Positions 1 through 12,791 of a stretch of DNA of 64,000 bases are shown here, piece after piece (the stretch's first letter is position 1; each line of letters begins with the position of its first letter). Under the pieces are notes generated by a model. It searched no databases and was not told the DNA's origin. It worked only from the letters and a program-made list of their open reading frames with translations. The DNA comes from Eucalyptus grandis. Lineage: Eukaryota; Streptophyta; Magnoliopsida; Myrtales; Myrtaceae. Location of the stretch: positions 47,660,112-47,724,111 of the forward strand of contig NC_052613.1 in NCBI RefSeq assembly GCF_016545825.1, in the 5' to 3' direction. The position numbers and the translations under genes are program-made.

Positions 1-1811
1 AATAGAAAATATTTAACCGACAAATAGTAATTCCAAAGCATCCTATGTCATATAAAATTCCATCCCATCCAATAAATAAGGCAAGTTCCTATTCGTACAT
101 TCTTCTAGAAACATTATGTTAGATTATATTAGATTGATTAAGTTTTTTCCTACTATACTGTTAAGTAATATGTCTAATTAACATTAAGGAAATTGGGAGG
201 TAATTGAGTGATGATGTGGCTCAACCGTTAAGCTCCATTCTGTTGGACTTTCTTCTTAGTTTGGTTTTAATATATGATGCGTAATAAATTAAAACGAAAC
301 AAGGTAATCACAATGATTGGAGGCTTTTTAAAAAATAAAATTAATTTTGTGCTTTCTTGTGTAAAATTCAAATTGTTATTTAAATATAAAAAGTTATGAT
401 TCAAATTACATATTAATGTTTACGTGTTGTGAAAATTTCATATGTTTAAAGACAAAATAATGTAAAATGTAGACTAAGACAACATTAGAAGAAACAAAAA
501 TAAAATGTAAAAATCTATCAAGACAAGCCATGAACTAAGTTGGTGATGCTCTTTGAAAATCCTCTGGAGGTGTTGGACCATGTCATTGTCCTTTGTACTT
601 GTTATCTTTTCTTTTTCCTTACTTTTTCTCTTTTGGGCGAACAGAAAGTGTAAGGTAACATGATGTTGAAGCAAAGCCACAATTTTTCACTTCATTGGCC
701 GACAAAATGAGAATCAGAATTCTTACCAAAAACAAGAAAAAAAAAATGAGAATCAGAATCCACTTACAAGAGCTACACTACATCCACCACAATCTGCTCA
801 AGCCCGGAAACCATCTCATTGCAGCTTAGAAAGTTATCATAGCTGTATCGATAGGGGCAGCAGCATAGGGAATGCCCCGATGGATGCCCACTCTCTAGTG
901 TTCAGTGGACAAGACCAGCTTATGCTCGGTGATAAAAAGTTGTATTTTGCAAGACCGTAAGTGTCAGAGAACAAGACAAATGAAGATATTGAGTCTCAAG
1001 GTCTAGCGTCCCTGTAAATTTGTGCACAATCTCTTTTGAACTCTTTACCAAGCCCCTTTTCTTATTAGTGTTGAACTCAAGTTCTTCTAAATCACATCCA
1101 ACAAGTAAGATAAATGTGTTCCAATATATGACCTATTCCGCACGAAGAAAAAGTACATAAAATGGCGATCATTTGAAATCAAGTCCAAATTTATGAGTAA
1201 TAGCACGAGTCTTAACATGATACTAAATATTTCACGAAACATTTGGCAAGATGCTTGAGATCTTTAATAAGGATAGTAGGTGTTGCACATTCTTATTCAC
1301 TTATAATCACAATTAGTTGTTGTATTTGGTCACTCCCCCTTCCATGTTAGTTGCATGTTCATAATTTCTATGGATGCCGAATCAATTATATTTAATTCCA
1401 TTTCTTTCTAACCGCCCCTTGCTCTACCAGGATTTTCAAAAGAAATCATATGACTCTTAGTATGTACATAGCGAGTAATTTTTCATGTGACCAGTAACTT
1501 TTTACAAGATATTTGACTTCCAATTTATAAATAAGTACTCGCCTATTTACATTATTAATATTTTTTTACATAAAAGGTAACCTATCTACATTGATTCTTA
1601 TCGTCCCATGTCTTTTTTTTAAAAAAAGGACAAGTTTGAAAAAAAAAATTGATGCTTTTTGCAATGTAACAATAAATCTTAATTTGTGAGACCAAAAATT
1701 TACATGAAGTTTGTGACCTATTCATGGGACGAGTAAGTTTTGCTTTAAAAAAGTAATTACCACTGACCCTTTTTAATAAAAGAAAATATATGAATTGACA
1801 AACAATATTTA

Positions 1812-2025
1812 TGTAACATCCCGGGTCCCACTGTGTAATATTGTCCGCTTTGGGTCACCCGCCCTGGCGTGGACGCATCGACATCCCAGCCACGGTCTTT
1901 TCCCTCACGGCCACGGTCTTTTCCCTCACGGCTTTAAAACGCGTTACACAGATTAGAGGGACCCAAGCCTTATAAGCTAACCAAGATCTCCCTCCCTAGG
2001 CGATATGGGACAAGAGAGGAGGTTA
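1812..2025 (-). repeat. 3' LTR of the TRIM element
   Basis: It matches 2053-2249 almost base for base, except for a tandem doubling of a ~21-base segment (CACGGTCTTTTCCCTCACGG) and loss of the terminal ATTACA at the inner edge. Confidence 0.85.
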
Positions 2026-2038
2026 GCTGTGGTCCGAG

Positions 2039-2050
2039 GCTCTGATACCA
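2039..2050 (-). other. tRNA-iMet primer-binding site
   Basis: GCTCTGATACCA on the plus strand is the exact complement of TGGTATCAGAGC, the primer site used by many plant LTR retrotransposons. It sits two bases from the 5' LTR. Confidence 0.9.
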
Positions 2051-2052
2051 CT

Positions 2053-2249
2053 TGTAACATCCCGGGTCCCACTGTGTAATATTGTCCGCTTTGGGTCACC
2101 CGCCCTGGCGCGGACGCACCGCCATCCTAGCCACGGTCTTTTCCCTCACGGCTTTAAAACGCGTTACACAGATTAGAGGACCCAAGCCTTATAAGCTAAC
2201 CAAGATCTCCCTCCCTAGGCGATGTGGGACAAGAGAGGAGGTTATTACA
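2053..2249 (-). repeat. 5' LTR of the TRIM element
   Basis: This 197-base copy keeps both ends (TGTAACATCC and TTATTACA on the plus strand). It directly adjoins the primer-binding complement at 2039-2050 across two bases, as expected for the 5' LTR of a minus-oriented element. Confidence 0.85.
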
Positions 2250-3345
2250 ATTTAAGCCGCCCACGGGTCTAGAAAGTGAAAATTAAAGTTCTTTTTTTCT
2301 CAGCAGCTGTAAATGAAAATCTCTCCCAAGGGGGCTAAAGAACAAATGAGCCCGACTTTTTTTTTTTTTTTTTATGATGCCCATTTTCCTAGTTTCATCA
2401 CATGCTTTCCTTAGAAAACAGTGCACGTTCACATGCTTTCCTTTTAATACAGTGCCTGTTCACATGCATGCCCCAGTTGTTTTGTAGTAAACACCGGAGT
2501 ATTAAGATTAATAGAACTTGGATCTTGAGAAGACGGAAAATTATCATAGCTGCGGGGGCAACTTAAAATCTAACTTCACATGGTAAAAAAATTTATGTTA
2601 ATGAATTTCCGCTTTTGTCCGAATAAAAAACTGAAGAAAAGATTATGAAGTATAAATTGTGAATGAAGTAGTATGAAACCTTTGTGTGTGAAAAAGAAAT
2701 TGCAGATTGGTATAGAAGTACAATGTGCAGTGGGATAACAAAAATGCAAGCTGAAGAGGATGCTTTTCAACTTTAGATTTTAATATGCGGAATGGTAGAA
2801 TGGCTCTTAAAGTTGGCTAATCTTCTCTTGTGAATTCCATTTAGAATTGGAAATTGGGACATGTTACATCTTCTTATGTGCCCAATTTGAAGAAGGCTAA
2901 ATATCCTAAATATGTAAATCTTTACGCCATATAAGTCATATTTTTAAATCCAAATAAAAGACGTCGATAGTTTTCCTAAGTATTCTTTGTTTCATCAATC
3001 TATTCATTTTCAGAAAAGCTCTCTGGTTAGTCACTATAGGAAAGGACAAACCTGGCTAATAGTGGGCTGATTGACGGCCAACCAACAAAGGCGAGGCCCC
3101 AACTGGCCAGATCAAGAGAGGAAACTGGCCAGATCAAGAGAGGAGGACAGGAGATGGTGTCGGCAAGATCAAGAGAGAGATTAGATGAGATGGCATGGGC
3201 AAAGACTCCAAGAATAGTGAGATCAAGGACACTGCCGGGGAAAGTCGAGAGATGAAGAGTCTGAGAAAGAGGCTAGCTATGGGAGTGAGAACTAAAAGAG
3301 AGTAGCGAGGGTCTTTAAATATAAAAGATTTAGCACTGTTTTGAA

Positions 3346-5745
3346 CTGTTCCAAATAAGGGTGATCAGGTCTAGGGTGGGTAGATTCTAGATTTGAACTC
3401 CTGTACCCGACTCTATTATAATCGGTTCTCATTTTTTGGACCTGTACCTGACCTTGTACCTGACCCACCCTATTTTTTCAGTCTGGTTCTAGGTTAACCC
3501 TGTTTATATTGGAACTTGTTTTGCAACTGCCCATCTTATACAACTTTAAATTTTATATTAATACTCGAGAAAACAACATAATTCTTCTAATTTATATTGA
3601 AACATTAAGCACTTATAATTAATAAGTAAATAAAATTTTTGACTAAATAAAAAACTAAGTATCCACAAGGCAAATTATCATAAACAAAATCATAAGGAAA
3701 CTAGCTCCTGATATGAGCAGAAGAGGAAACTAGCTCCTGATATGACGCCTCCCAGGATCAAATATATTCTCTAGGGAATATCCAAGGGTGATTCATTCAT
3801 CCCAGGAAGTCACTCGCCGAAGTTGTACATTTAATTTAAACATAATGTCTTGAAACCCATCGATCGGACATCACTTATATAAGACAAGAAAGAAAATCCA
3901 ATGCAGCTGAAGCCAAATAAGAGATTTCAGGAGCCTGAAAACTGCAAATCCTACACCATCAGTCTCATTAGCATTGTTTTCAAGATCCATCTCCCGATTC
4001 CATGAAAGAATATCACTACAATCCCTGAAAACCTATACCTCAAACAGTTCACTTGACCGCTTTTTCGAAAATATTGATCCAGAGTTTTCTATTGGCAGAA
4101 GATGTAGCATAGTTTACATGAGACAATCTATGGTGACTACTGCCCTAAATGATTTTAAGTTTTCTTTTCAGCCTGCTTCAATGGAGAACCAAACACTTCA
4201 CCATGAAAACCCAAATCTGCTACGTTGATTAACTAAATGGCAAATTATCAATATGCTTGGAAGGCTGGACTGAACCATTAAAGCTATTAGTAGACGCCCA
4301 CTCAAAAGTTCACGACACAGCAGCCAATGATCCTTCCAATGAATCCAAAGTGCAATACTTATCGTTCATACTTCAAAACTGGGAGTTGCATCGAGACAAG
4401 CATTGATTGCAAGACAAGCATTAACAAGGAAATGGTTTGCAACAGCATGTGGATGAATAAAAATGTTGGCTGACAATTTCAATTCAACTCTCTTGCACAA
4501 AACAAAAATCATTTTCAATTCAAGTACAAATAGAACCAAAGTGAACAGAAGTTTAATAATTTTCACTTCAAGTGTGTCAATAAATCAAAAACAATTAGAT
4601 AGACCCATCTGAAAAATTTGGTCTGGTACATAAGTTTTTTGAGCTTATAAGAAAAAACCAGAGAGAGCAGCTCAAAGGTGCTTGAAACCTACATAAACAA
4701 ATTGAAATCTTAAAACCTAGCTTGATATCTACACATCAAAGGGTATCATTGAGCTGATCCACATGGACTATTTATAATCCCACTACCTTCCCCATTTAGA
4801 ATATTTATAATCCCAAACTGTATGGCGATATATGTGGTAAATTATTAAAACAGGACTCCATCCAACCAAATTCAACTACGTAACAAACATTGAGATTCCT
4901 ACTAAAACCAATAATCTTAAAGCAGTCTCGTCTTCCCAACCAACTCAAAATTTGGAGAGAAATATATAGAAAGTTGGGAAACCAAAAACAGTTCATGCTG
5001 TCTAGAAGACCAGCTCGTGCGGCTTCATGCCCGCCTTCAAGGAGAACCTGGCAGCTAAGTTTGTCTTCAAATAAAGTACGAAGACACAAGAACATAATGC
5101 AGACTTCGAAATCCGGGTGGAAATGGAAATGAACCTAGAGCTTTATTTTGTATGATAAAGGAGAAATTCAGCTTTCTGTCCTTTAGCATCACAGTTGAGG
5201 GCAGAAGGATCCGTACGAACCTAGCTTACCCAAGTTCTACGATTTCTTCCCTCTCCCCCTAGCTTACCCCACCCATTCACAATGAGTTCCCATATGAACA
5301 AAAAAACGCAAACTTTTCCACCAATCTGACAAGAAATCCAGCTCAGGAAAGCACCCCAAAAGAAAACGAGAAGAACCCAGCTTCAATCTGAAAGAAAATT
5401 TTAGAAAAACCGAGGAAATTTGCGAGCTTACAGATGAGGAAGCCGGCGATGGATGAAATAGAGCAAGGGGGAGCTGGCGATGGCGCGACGAGGAAGCAGA
5501 TGAACGCAGATGAGGAAGCAGCGCGACAGGGAGCTGGATCTGACGATGGCGCAACGGGGAGCTGGTGATGGCGCGACGAAGGAAAACGCTGTGAAGTCTG
5601 CGGGTGTGAGAGGGAAAGAAAGAAACAGGGACAAATTAGGGTTTTGGACTTTTGGGTTGGCTTACAAACCGGTTCCCGAACCGGTCCGGTCGATCCGGTT
5701 CCCGGGTGGATAATCCCTCAGAACCGGTTCTGAATTTTGGGAATA
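3346..5745. other. No confident gene; decayed mixed sequence
   Basis: No recognisable protein family was found in 2.4 kb. At 3355-3500 and again at 5650-5745 there are short repeats built on a 'tacctgaccc' and an 'aaccggttc' theme, which look like decayed dispersed repeats. On the minus strand 5630-5440 is rich in CT and ends at a plausible donor (CATCT|GTAAGC). Around 5050-4990 there is a short splice-acceptor-like stretch followed by an open segment reading AARFSLKAGMKPHELVF and a stop. Together these could be the 5' UTR exon and a coding exon of a small minus-strand gene, but I do not recognise the family and cannot support more. Confidence 0.3.
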
Positions 5746-7062
5746 GGTTGTTCTGTTGAGATAGATCTGTGAGAATTCCTCCAGGTGCATATGATGCGGT
5801 ATTTTTTGATATTTTACTCAACTTTAGGTGCTGTACCGATAGCAATTGATATTTATCAGGTGATTGCTTTTGCTGTGACACCCATATGATGTTCCATTAG
5901 CAAGAGAATTGATAAAGATGGTAAAGTACTTCAAATTTTCTTACGAGAGAAAGTATTAATACTTTGAATTTGCATGAATGAAGCATGTTCCCTCATTATG
6001 TTGTTGAAATTCATCAGTCCCATTTACTACTAACCAATAGCTAGGGATTTATCTGGTTTATGGTGGCATAGTGCTAGTATCTACAGTTTTAGCATATTTT
6101 GTGTTCATTGAAGTAGTTTCTTTGTGCATTTCCTGTGCAGCCCAGACTGAGAGCCTTCTGAGTAAGAATTACGGGGCTTGCAGTCAAGATGGTGGTATGC
6201 CAGTGGTGGTTCTTTGCAAAGTGCACTTCCAAGTGTCAAAGTGAACGATAAACAGTGTCCTTTTGGAGATCCTGTTGCTCTCTTCGAATTTTAAATATCA
6301 TAGATTAGGCTATGCTTTAGAAATGCTTTGTACGTTTTTGTTGGAGTTGGGCTTTGTGAACATCAAGTGCAAGATGGTTGTTGGTTGCTGGTGACTCTTT
6401 TAAGTCCTGCGTCTGACCTTAATGGATGGCTCTTAACTTTATATGTGTCTGGTTTTTCTTTATTGTCGGTTTAATGTGTATTCCTGGGCTTAGCACCAGA
6501 TAAATGTGTGGGGTTACCCAGTGCTTGGAGTCGGTCCCAGTTCTGTATTAACCGCGATTGATCTGCAATGAGCTACTCTGTCTCTTCCTTGTTATCGTCT
6601 GAACATAGTCACCTTGAAACTAAGCCAGTTCTTGCTATTTGATGGTCATCTCCATGTTCAGGAACAGATGAGCAACATTGATTTTGAATGCTTGAGGGTC
6701 AATGGACATAAGCACTGAATCATTTGAAGCTGGGTGGTCTGGGAGGACTTGGATGGATTGTTTGAATTTAAATTGTTTGGTCAAAATATAGCACCGACAT
6801 CCTTGGTGTAAGAGACCTGTTTTGGCGCCACAAGCTCTCGAGATTGTTGTCATCTCATCGATGGGGGTATGGAGGAGGGAGGAAGAGAGGGAGAGGCGGG
6901 GTGGCTATGGAGATCGGAACACGGTGGAGGCCGATATGAGTGGTATCTAGATGGGCTAGGCCCCCTTTAACCCTGCCCAGCACATAGCCTAACCAGGGCC
7001 GAACTCAATTCCATCCGAAGAACTACATTCGAGTGCACTGAATTAAGCCACCGAGACAACCC
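5746..7062 (+). pseudogene. SCL28: SCL28-like SR gene, copy I (3' end only)
   Basis: This block matches the last intron, last exon and 3' flank of SCL28 copy II (from 11193) and of copy III (50683-51860). The equivalent of the terminal exon starts at 6141 after TCCTGTGCAG and reads into a stop after a few codons. Everything 5' (the RRM and the RS domain) is missing, because homology begins abruptly at 5746 inside the last intron. Downstream the copy runs to about 7062 and then joins intron-1 sequence of copy II, so copies I and II are a head-to-tail partial duplication. It can make no SR protein. The 3' flank here has the empty site (near 6998-7012) for the Mutator-like element found in copy III. 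Confidence 0.75.
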
Positions 7063-7335
7063 CCCCTGTCTTCAGTGTTTTTGGCTTGCTCTGTTGGATG
7101 TCGGAGTTGGGTTGTAGATTCTCGTACTTGCTTCGTTTGCTTGGTGGAAGTGACGTTGAAGCGTACGGTGTGCGAGCAACGAGTGTTGTGTCGATGTTTT
7201 TGCCCGATTGCCTCTTTTATTTGGGCATCGGAGCTCAACTTGGATTTGCTGTCGGTGGCTCTTGGCAGTGTGGGTTTGGCGTTGTTCGCGTCGTCGCGAC
7301 TGAATTTTGTCTAATTATCGCTGTTGTGTTTGCAG

Positions 7336-10300
7336 GGTGGAAGATCTCAGGGTGCCATTCGAGAAGTTTGGTCCTGTGAAGGACGTCTACCTTCCTAAGA
7401 ATTATTACACAGGGTATGTGGGGTTCACATGGTGCGAACTGTCTATTCAGTGAAGGTTTGTGGCTGATGGTGGTTGGTCGGTCGGAAAACTGAGTCTGGC
7501 AAGGACTGTGTTTTGGAAGCACCCAATTGATTGACGAGCAAATTAGTAACTCTTAGCTGTATAGTCGTGGACTTATAATTTCACCGTTCAGGAGTATAAA
7601 ATTAGATTATGCATCGATACCATGATAATCTTGGCTTTGTCCCACATTGCTTCTGCAGATTGTGTAAAGTAGCACATATCATCCTTGTTTCACAGTTCTG
7701 AAACTCGACTTCTTGTTTTAAAATTTGCATGCCGGACTATTCATTTTACAGCTACTGTTTTTTCTGTTTGACATATGGTTAGTGAAGAAACCTGTTTTTA
7801 GTGTTGGTTTCTGGTCGGAGGAAGAATTGCTGTTTTAATTGATTCTCCTCCTCCTCCATCCCTCCCATGGGAATACTAATTTGGAATAAATTGAGCTGCC
7901 AAGCTGCATATGATTGAAGAAACAGATGAAATAAAGAACTTTTGAGAGAATGATTGGTTCTACAATTCCAGGCTTACATAAAATCATTTCGCTGTCGCCT
8001 TTTTTGCCAAAAAAGGATGGTACTTGTTACAAGACATCCGCATTTGTGAGCGTGCCATATTGCCATTGTTTTACAGGTTTCCCTTACCTGTGTTTACAAC
8101 GTGGGTGCCATTTTTGAGAGGCTTGTTGTTTGGCTGTTTTCTGATACAAACTAATACACTGTATACTACTTTCTTTTTTGGTATTAAGCTACTGGGATTT
8201 CTGAAATAGGCAAAAATCGAAGAGAGGAGAACCATTACGTGCTGATCTTTTTATATCTCATCTCCAACAATCACGGGGGATGTAATTTAGTGACTTCAGT
8301 GATTGTATATTGCATTAACAGGGAGCCTCGTGGCTTTGGATTTGTGAAGTTCCGATATGCGGAAGATGCAGCTGAGGCTAAGCAGCAAATGAATCATACT
8401 GTTATTGGAGGACGTGAGATAAGAATTGTTTTTGCTGAGGAGAACAGAAAAACTCCTCACGAGATGCACGTGACTGAGCGTGTGAGGTACAATTTGTCAC
8501 AATCTCCATCTCACTAGGTTGTCTTTATGGCATTTGTTTCCATCGATTCGTGACAGGTTTTTTTGGTAAACTCTTTTTCCCCCCATTTTAAAATGAAGTG
8601 GGCGACACAGGGAAAGAAGGAGAAGTACATCAAGGTCTCCGAGACGCCACAATCATTGTCAGTAATTTTGACTTCATGTCTATTCTGATTTGTGGCTTTC
8701 TCTCCCTTTGGGCTGTACAACGAATGGAGCAGTCTGTCATGATGGACATCCTTGTGAGTTTGGAGAATCTTATTCTGTTTTTGTATTTTCTTACAGCTTA
8801 CTCGAGGTCACCAACACCAGATAGGCATGACTCAAAGTTTGGCATTTTTGTCCGAGTGGATTTAATTGCATTGTTACTGGTTTTATACTTTTTCTGTTCC
8901 TCTTTTAGGATGATAAGTACACTGTAGTTGAGCATATTAGGAACTTACAGTACTAAGGGTGCCTTATTGGCCTGGGAAGAATAAACAGAACTCTTAGCGG
9001 CATTCTTTCACTTTTATGTCAAGTATAACGTGATATTTATACCGTCGATATGTATTTTCAACTAGTAATGCTTTGTACATTGTATTTTTATTCTTTTTGG
9101 TACATGAAATTTAGATCAAGTTATTTCAGTTCCATCTTTGCCATATAAAAAGTAGTTTGAGTTATCTGTCGATTCTCATCCTCGGTGAACTTTAGTGGAT
9201 GATATTGCCCAAGGCATTAAAGTAGTAGAATTTCACACTCTTTTTATAGTTTTATGTGTTTTGTAAGCCCTGTATGTTTGTAGTAATTGTGGTATGGGAT
9301 TTTCACTCTAGCTAAATTATGAACGGAAAGCTATGCATTCTTCATTTTTTTTCTTGTCAATATAGGTAAACATTTTGTTGTTTATTTCCCTTGGACAAGT
9401 GCTTATAGATAGGAAGCTGTTCGTTTATTCTGGATATAGACCATGGTGAACTATTCAAATTTAATTTATTGAAATAGTAGCTTTTTCTTAAAATATCTAG
9501 GACTGGCTAAATGAGTGGCAAAGGCGACCGATCATCCTAGCCAACCATTTTTCTTGGAATGGTTTAGTTGTGGACCAATCACATTATGCTTTTGAGTGAA
9601 AAAGAGTGGCCATGTACAATTGAAAGGAAAACTTTGCTGACTTTAGCATGGCAGATTGCTGTATATGAGAATTTTATTTTTTTGCTGGCCTTGTTCCTTT
9701 TGGTATTAGTAATCTGATGCATCTCTATCCTATTATGTTCATACTGCGGTGGTTTTTATCGATTTGGGGTGATTGATGCAGTGCAGCATCATTTCTGTGG
9801 TATTGAACAGTATCTGCTTGTGGCCTTGTTTATGCAGATATTAAAGTGAACAGGAAGATTTTAAAGACCTATGGGTAAATAAAGTTAAACGACAAAAGAG
9901 AGAGATGGACAACTCCCTTACCATTCTGTCAAAGCTTTTCTAATGTTATTATCCCACCTTCGCCAATTACTGTCAAAGCATGGGCTTTTGCTTACTAGGT
10001 CTGGTGGCCTGCAGTTGCAACTGAACTGATTAGTAAAGCACTGTCAGCAGATGATTAAATCACTAAAGTACCTTTTTTTCACTATTTGTTTTCTCTGTGT
10101 GATCTAACATAGTTATTAATGAAAAGGTTTTGAAGCTTTATTTTGTTTTGCATATACCATCCAGTTAAGAAAAGAAATAGAGCTTTTTTATGGCCAAAGA
10201 AAGAAATCATCCTCAATCAAGGGAAGCAATACCGGTGTAGAGATATGATGACATTGTCAAAGATAGTTTGAGGTTTTAGAAAGTTGGGCCAAAGAGAGCC

Positions 10301-11600
10301 ATGCAGTTGTTGGACGCTGACGTACCGGTACATCATTAATGAGACTAATTCCAGTATTTGGGTCCAAGTTGGTAATTTGTACGGAACTCTTATTAAGGTG
10401 CAGGTAACGGTCATCTTCAATCAGTTAGATAGTGATGCCGTCATGTTGATGCTTATGTGATTTTGTAAGTTGAGTGTAATTTTTTTACTTGCAAAACAGA
10501 TTTTCTTGGTACTTTTTATTAGCTTTTGCTGATGGTATTTTTTTCTTTTTTCGTAAAATTCATGCTTCAAGCCGAGTAATGTTTCCTTGTAAGATCTTTT
10601 GTTATAGATCGTGTTCTGTTTTATGTAAGGGAATCTTTATGTTCCATTTTTTTTTTATTTCCCATCTCAATGGATATACCGATTCCTTGAACCAGGAGCC
10701 GTGGGGCAAAGGATCGATACCAGTCTCCAATGCGATCTGGGTCTGTACCACATTCTCCATATCCTCAGGAGCACAGGATTAAGCGGTCTAGTAAGAGGTC
10801 TCCAAGTCCAAGGGAAGATAGTCGAAGTCCCATTCAGGAGAGGGGTTATCCAGCAAGCAGGTCTCAGAGTCCAAGGGGCAATATTCGCAGTCCTTCAAGG
10901 TCTCGTTCACGGTCTTACAGGTATATCTGTTGTTTTTCTAGTCTTGGTCGAAAACAACGCATCTCTTCATTGCGCTTTGTGCAATTGTCAAATAATTTCT
11001 CCTTTAATCTGTTATTTTTCTAGTCTTGGTCTGGAACAATGCATCTCTTCTATGCGCCGGCTGATTATCAAATAATTTTTCCTTTCATCAAAGTCAAATT
11101 TCTGTTTTCGGAATATGACCTTGGCGATTAGGTTGGCATGAACTTGGTAATTATTTTTATGTTGCAAATTTAGTGGTTGACCATAAATGGCATAGGTTGT
11201 TCTGTTGAGATAGATCTGTGAGAATTCCTCCAAGGGCATATGATGCGGTATTTTTTGATATTTTACTCAACTTTAGGTGCTGTACCGAGAGCAATTGATA
11301 TTTATCAGGTGATTGATTTTGCTGTGACACCCATATGATGTTCCATTGGCAAGAGAATTGATAAAGATGGTAAAGTACTTCAAATTTTCTTACGAGAGAA
11401 AGTATTAATACTTTGAATTTGCATGAATGAAGCATGTTCCCTCATTGTGTTGTTGAAATTCATCAGTCCCATTTACTATTAACCAATAGCTAGGGGATTT
11501 ATCTGGTTTATGGTGGCATAGTGCTAGTATCTACAGTTTTAGCATGTTTTCTGTTCATTGAAGTAGTTTCCTTGTGCATTTCCTGTGCAGCCCACGCTGA
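7336..11600 (+). pseudogene. SCL28: SCL28-like SR splicing factor, copy II (lacks exon 1)
   Basis: SCL28 is a plant SC35-like SR protein (one RRM plus an RS domain) acting in nuclear pre-mRNA splicing. Exon-like blocks with GT/AG borders are 7336-7413 (reads VEDLRVPFEKFGPV...YYTG, the RRM first half), 8322-8486 (EPRGFGFVKFRYAED with RNP1, then VFAEENRKTPHEM), 8599-8657 (RHRERRRSTSRSPRRH), 8797-8836 (YSRSPTPDRHDSK), a weak 8909 exon, 10696-10920 (SPYPQEHRIKRSSKRSPSP... RSPSRSRSRSY) and 11591-11600 (ends ...SPR, stop). The 7413/8322 and 8486/8599 joins stay in frame. The first exon, with the N-terminal arginine-rich tail and the RNP2 strand (LLVRN type), is absent: sequence upstream of 7063 is the 3' end of copy I. 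From 8836 on, the frame through the small exon at 8909 is doubtful. I therefore call it a 5'-truncated pseudogene; an undetected exon 1 further away is unlikely but not excluded. Confidence 0.85.
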
Positions 11601-12791
11601 GAGCCTTCTGAGCAAGAATTACGGGGCTTGCAGTCAAGATGGTGGTATGCCACTGGTGGTTCTTCGCAAAGTGCACTTCCAAGTGTCAAAGTGAACGATA
11701 AACAGTGTCCTTTTGGAGAGCCTGTTGCTCTCTTTGAATTAATCAGTATCATCTCCAGTGAGTTTGCTAAGAATTTTCTTTTGATAAGCAAAAGAAATTT
11801 ACTGAACAATAGCATCAAGCAGATGCTAGCCCATGTAACAAATGATAAACGCAGTTCATGCTATGAGGTATAAGAAAGAATGCACATTAGTAATGTCGTT
11901 GTCACACAACCAAAAGCTGTGGAAAGCCATCTATCATTCAAATAAAAAAAAACCAGTCTTGCTATTTTCAAAAGCTCTTGTATTTCTTTCTTCACAACGA
12001 AATAGTAAGCTATTGAAGTGAATGAACCATGAACACAGCCCAACATCAACAAGGAGTAATAAAAACTACTTACTGTTTGATGTTGGGTTCTAAAATCCAG
12101 CAAAAGGAAGTTCTCTAGTAGAATCCAAAAACAGGAGTGTGCCATAGATTCACGGAGAATTTAAACAGAAATTACAAGACCTATGAAACAGGCAATCGAA
12201 TAGAAAGCAAATGAAGGTTTGTTGCAGAAGGCAGTCATAGACATTGTGGACCTAAATATCCATGCAGAGTGATGAACAAGGCATTACTGCAAGGTGAGCT
12301 CGGCATCTAATTTGTAACAACAAGAGAGAGAATGTCAATCATCATAGCAGCTGAGGTTGTGTTCTCCATAATAGCTACTACCCAATCATCTCTTTGACCC
12401 AACAATTGAGATTCAGATGCAGGGTGGCAAGTTCATCTTCAGAATAGTATATTAGTACAGCTACACTCATTAAGTCAGACCAATAACTGAGAATGAACCG
12501 GTCATTGTAAATAGATTGCTTCTGATGACCTTGCTAGCAACAAGGAAAGCTGAGAGTTGCCAAAAGCATTATTTGCACATTCTTTTTGAATCATTGATTT
12601 CAGGAGTTCCAGTGGCAATTTTTAGGACTAACTAGGAATGAGATGGATCATTCCACTATTAATTAACTTGATTTATAGATGTAAGCAGAGTTTGTCTAAT
12701 TAAATCTATACAAAAACTCGAATCTTTGAACTCGTGAAGAAGAAGACTGGAAAGCAAGTTATCTTGACAACTCAAATAAGAACATATGACC
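11601..12791. other. SCL28 3' flank, then no recognisable gene
   Basis: Bases 11601-11740 are the SCL28 3' flank shared with copies I and III. From about 11741 the sequence diverges from those copies. The rest, to the PORR pseudogene stop, shows only short open frames and no family I recognise. Confidence 0.5.

Larger units (their letters stand above)
1812..2249 (-). mobile_element. TRIM-type non-autonomous LTR retrotransposon
   Basis: The 438-base element begins TGTAACATCC and ends TTATTACA on the plus strand. It is flanked by the perfect 5-base target duplication ATTTA (1807-1811 and 2250-2254). The paralogous flank near 33590 has the empty site with a single ATTTA, which proves the ends. 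Two ~200-base direct repeats (1812-2025 and 2053-2249) are separated by only ~27 bases. That interior contains GCTCTGATACCA (2039-2050), the complement of the initiator-Met tRNA primer site TGGTATCAGAGC, so the element runs on the minus strand with its 5' LTR on the right. The 3' LTR lacks its first few bases and no polypurine tract is visible, so an internal deletion has merged the primer site with the second LTR. It has no coding capacity. Confidence 0.93.
1..3345. repeat. CNL 5'-flank segmental repeat, copy 1
   Basis: This block reads in parallel with 31827-34605, the upstream flank of CNL copy A, with a few percent substitutions and small indels; its first ~450 bases also match 60397-60820 upstream of CNL copy B. 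In those copies the flank lies directly 5' of a minus-strand CNL. In the matched copy the CNL start codon is about 130 bases before the position equivalent to base 1, so a third CNL start is expected just left of the window. A TRIM element (1812-2249) interrupts this copy only. Near 3098-3143 a ~21-base segment is doubled in tandem that is single in the other copy. No gene is evident inside; the longest open frames are short and AT-rich. Homology stops near 3345, where unrelated sequence starts. Confidence 0.85.

Noticed and set aside
6849..7062. Possible SCL28 exon 1 upstream of copy II
   Set aside because: There is no RNP2 (LLVRN-type) sequence and no Arg/Ser-rich start; this is 3' flank shared with copy III.
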